From Spirochaetaceae bacterium (GTDB lineage: Bacteria; Spirochaetota; Spirochaetia; Treponematales; Breznakiellaceae), in NCBI GenBank assembly GCA_031290855.1, contig JAISLM010000037.1, forward strand, positions 1-14,695: 14,695 nt of DNA. The letters are read 5' to 3'. A model generated the notes under the pieces. It saw only the letters and a program-made list of their open reading frames with translations, made no database searches and had not been told where the DNA came from. This document shows positions 13,988 through 14,695 of this stretch, in pieces. A program made the position numbers and the translations under genes. Numbering within the stretch: the first letter of the stretch is position 1; every line of letters begins with the position of its first letter.

Positions 13988-14653
13988 TTATCCGGGCGCA
14001 GGGGCGGCGGGAAAGGGGTATAGGCGGAAAAACGCGGGCCCGGCCGCCCGTTTCCCGCTGCGGGGTCTGACCCCACGGGCCGGCGGGGCTCCCGCCGCCC
14101 CGGCCCCGGCGAGGCGTTTCCCGCTATGGGGTCTGACCCCGCCGTGTGCCGGCGGGGCTCCCGCCGCCCCGGCCCCGGCGAGGCGTTTCCCGCTATGGGG
14201 TCTGACCCCGCCGTGTGCCGGCGGGGCTCCCGCCGCTGCGGCCCCGGCGAGGTGTCGCCCGCTGCGGGGTCTGACCCCGCCGCCGTCCGGCGGGGTTCCC
14301 GCCGCCTCCACGCCGTCCGGCGGCTCCCCTTCCAGAATCCGCGACCGGTACCGGTCGCCCCACAGGTGCCCCGTCCGTCCATTGTCCCGGTTGTACCTAA
14401 TGGCGAAGGTCTGCTTCAGCCATTTCATTATCGCGGGCAGCTCAAACCCGTCCGCGGGCATGATGTAAAAGGCCAGCCGGTCACCGGCAAGGCTCAGCCC
14501 CCGGACCGCGAAGACAAACCTGTGCGCGGTCTCCCGGAACACCCGTCCGAACAGCGCCGGCGCCCGCCCCCCGCGGAACAGAGGTTCCCTGTTGTTGACG
14601 CGGGTACTGATTTCGTACCACACGCCCTGTTTCAGCATTCTTAAATGTCTCAT
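13988..14653 (-). CDS. RAYT-like (IS200-type Y1) transposase homologue lacking HUH, with repeat C-terminus
   Basis: Residues 1-108 match the REP-associated tyrosine transposase family: MRHLRMLKQGVWYEISTRVN, then IMKWLKQTFAIRYNRDNGR and GHLWGDRYRSRIL. In active members the middle holds a MPNHVHLL-type HUH metal site; here it reads YIMPADGFELP (63-73), without either histidine. Phe83 in KQTFAIRYN may replace the nucleophilic Tyr, but that alignment is uncertain. Metal-dependent cleavage is therefore unlikely by the usual mechanism. Residues about 114-205 are tandem 22-23-residue repeats (AGAPPAHGGVRPHSGKRLAG) encoded by DNA carrying REP-like palindromes, so this tail may be read-through into repeats. 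Start: ATG at 14651-14653 fits the family; an in-frame ATG at 14692 exists and the frame stays open at the window edge. No RBS seen. Confidence 0.7.
   Translation of the reverse strand: MRHLRMLKQGVWYEISTRVNNREPLFRGGRAPALFGRVFRETAHRFVFAVRGLSLAGDRLAFYIMPADGFELPAIMKWLKQTFAIRYNRDNGRTGHLWGDRYRSRILEGEPPDGVEAAGTPPDGGGVRPRSGRHLAGAAAAGAPPAHGGVRPHSGKRLAGAGAAGAPPAHGGVRPHSGKRLAGAGAAGAPPARGVRPRSGKRAAGPAFFRLYPFPAAPAPG
14062..14278 (-). repeat. Tandem REP-like palindromes inside the RAYT-like gene
   Basis: ggggtctgacccc occurs at 14062-14074, 14128-14140, 14197-14209 and 14266-14278, giving periods of 66, 69 and 69 bases, all in frame. Each unit also carries a gccggcggggctcccgccg-type secondary palindrome and encodes GGVRP-type peptide on the minus strand. 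A further palindrome copy stands alone at 7568-7580. Confidence 0.9.
14341..14358. repeat. 18-bp perfect palindrome within the RAYT-like gene
   Basis: gcgaccggtaccggtcgc is fully self-complementary. It encodes part of the conserved GDRYRSR segment just before the repeat tail. It may simply reflect codon choice, but it marks the exact boundary between the conserved domain and the repeats. Confidence 0.7.
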
Positions 14654-14695
14654 GTAAATATATGTGCGCTTGCCCGCGTTTTGCTTTAACATACG

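Noticed and set aside
14062..14278. Regularly spaced palindromes considered as a CRISPR array
   Set aside because: The units are near-identical over the entire 66-69 bases, so there are no unique spacers, and the array is in frame within a gene.

Overview
The window looks like chromosomal DNA of a GC-rich spirochaete, most likely a Treponema-type bacterium. The evidence is the gene content: two large surface lipoproteins with spirochaete-like lipoboxes, one carrying BspA-type leucine-rich repeats; an lptC-lptA-lptB cluster in which the LptC-like protein appears to be a lipoprotein; FtsH; and many GC-rich palindromic repeats between genes. The assignment rests on recognised protein families and general style, not on a search, so the genus is an inference.

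Layout, left to right. 1-335: nested inverted repeats, no convincing gene. 336-1706 (-): BspA-like LRR lipoprotein with a good RBS and a candidate promoter at 1838-1867. 1926-2350 (+): 3' remnant of a group II intron, namely the end of the maturase ORF followed by degraded domain V/VI-like sequence. 2392-3717 (+): PaaK-type aryl/acyl-CoA ligase, converging on a 4HBT thioesterase (3726-4118, -). 4156-4683 (+): zinc-ribbon NUDIX hydrolase, converging on a DUF6941-like gene (4685-5086, -) that overlaps the 3' end of ftsH (5076-7070, -). 7146-7219 (-): tRNA-Arg(TCT). 7220-7755: about 530 bp of repeats, including three tandem short palindromes and one REP-like palindrome. 7756-10299 (-): lptC, lptA and lptB, closely packed in that transcription order; they would build the periplasmic bridge and the ATPase of an Lpt-type glycolipid transporter.

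10300-10976 is a long divergent intergenic region with homopolymer tracts. A 17-C run lies directly upstream of an extended -10 promoter, followed by a hairpin-rich leader. This leads into an 881-residue repetitive lipoprotein (10977-13622, +), followed by a dense array of hairpins (13630-13836). The right end (13988-14653, -) holds a REP-associated-transposase-like (RAYT) gene. It lacks the usual HUH histidines, and its C-terminus is made of translated 66-69 bp repeats, each carrying the palindrome ggggtctgacccc.

The points most worth a second look are: (1) the RAYT-like protein without HUH whose own coding end contains the REP-like palindromes, with one more copy at 7568; (2) the poly-C tract upstream of the big lipoprotein, a plausible phase-variation switch; (3) LptB with a roughly 175-residue repeat-bearing N-terminal extension that cannot be removed by choosing another start; and (4) the array of successive hairpins after the big lipoprotein gene. 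No complete defence system, CRISPR array, prophage or biosynthetic cluster is visible.
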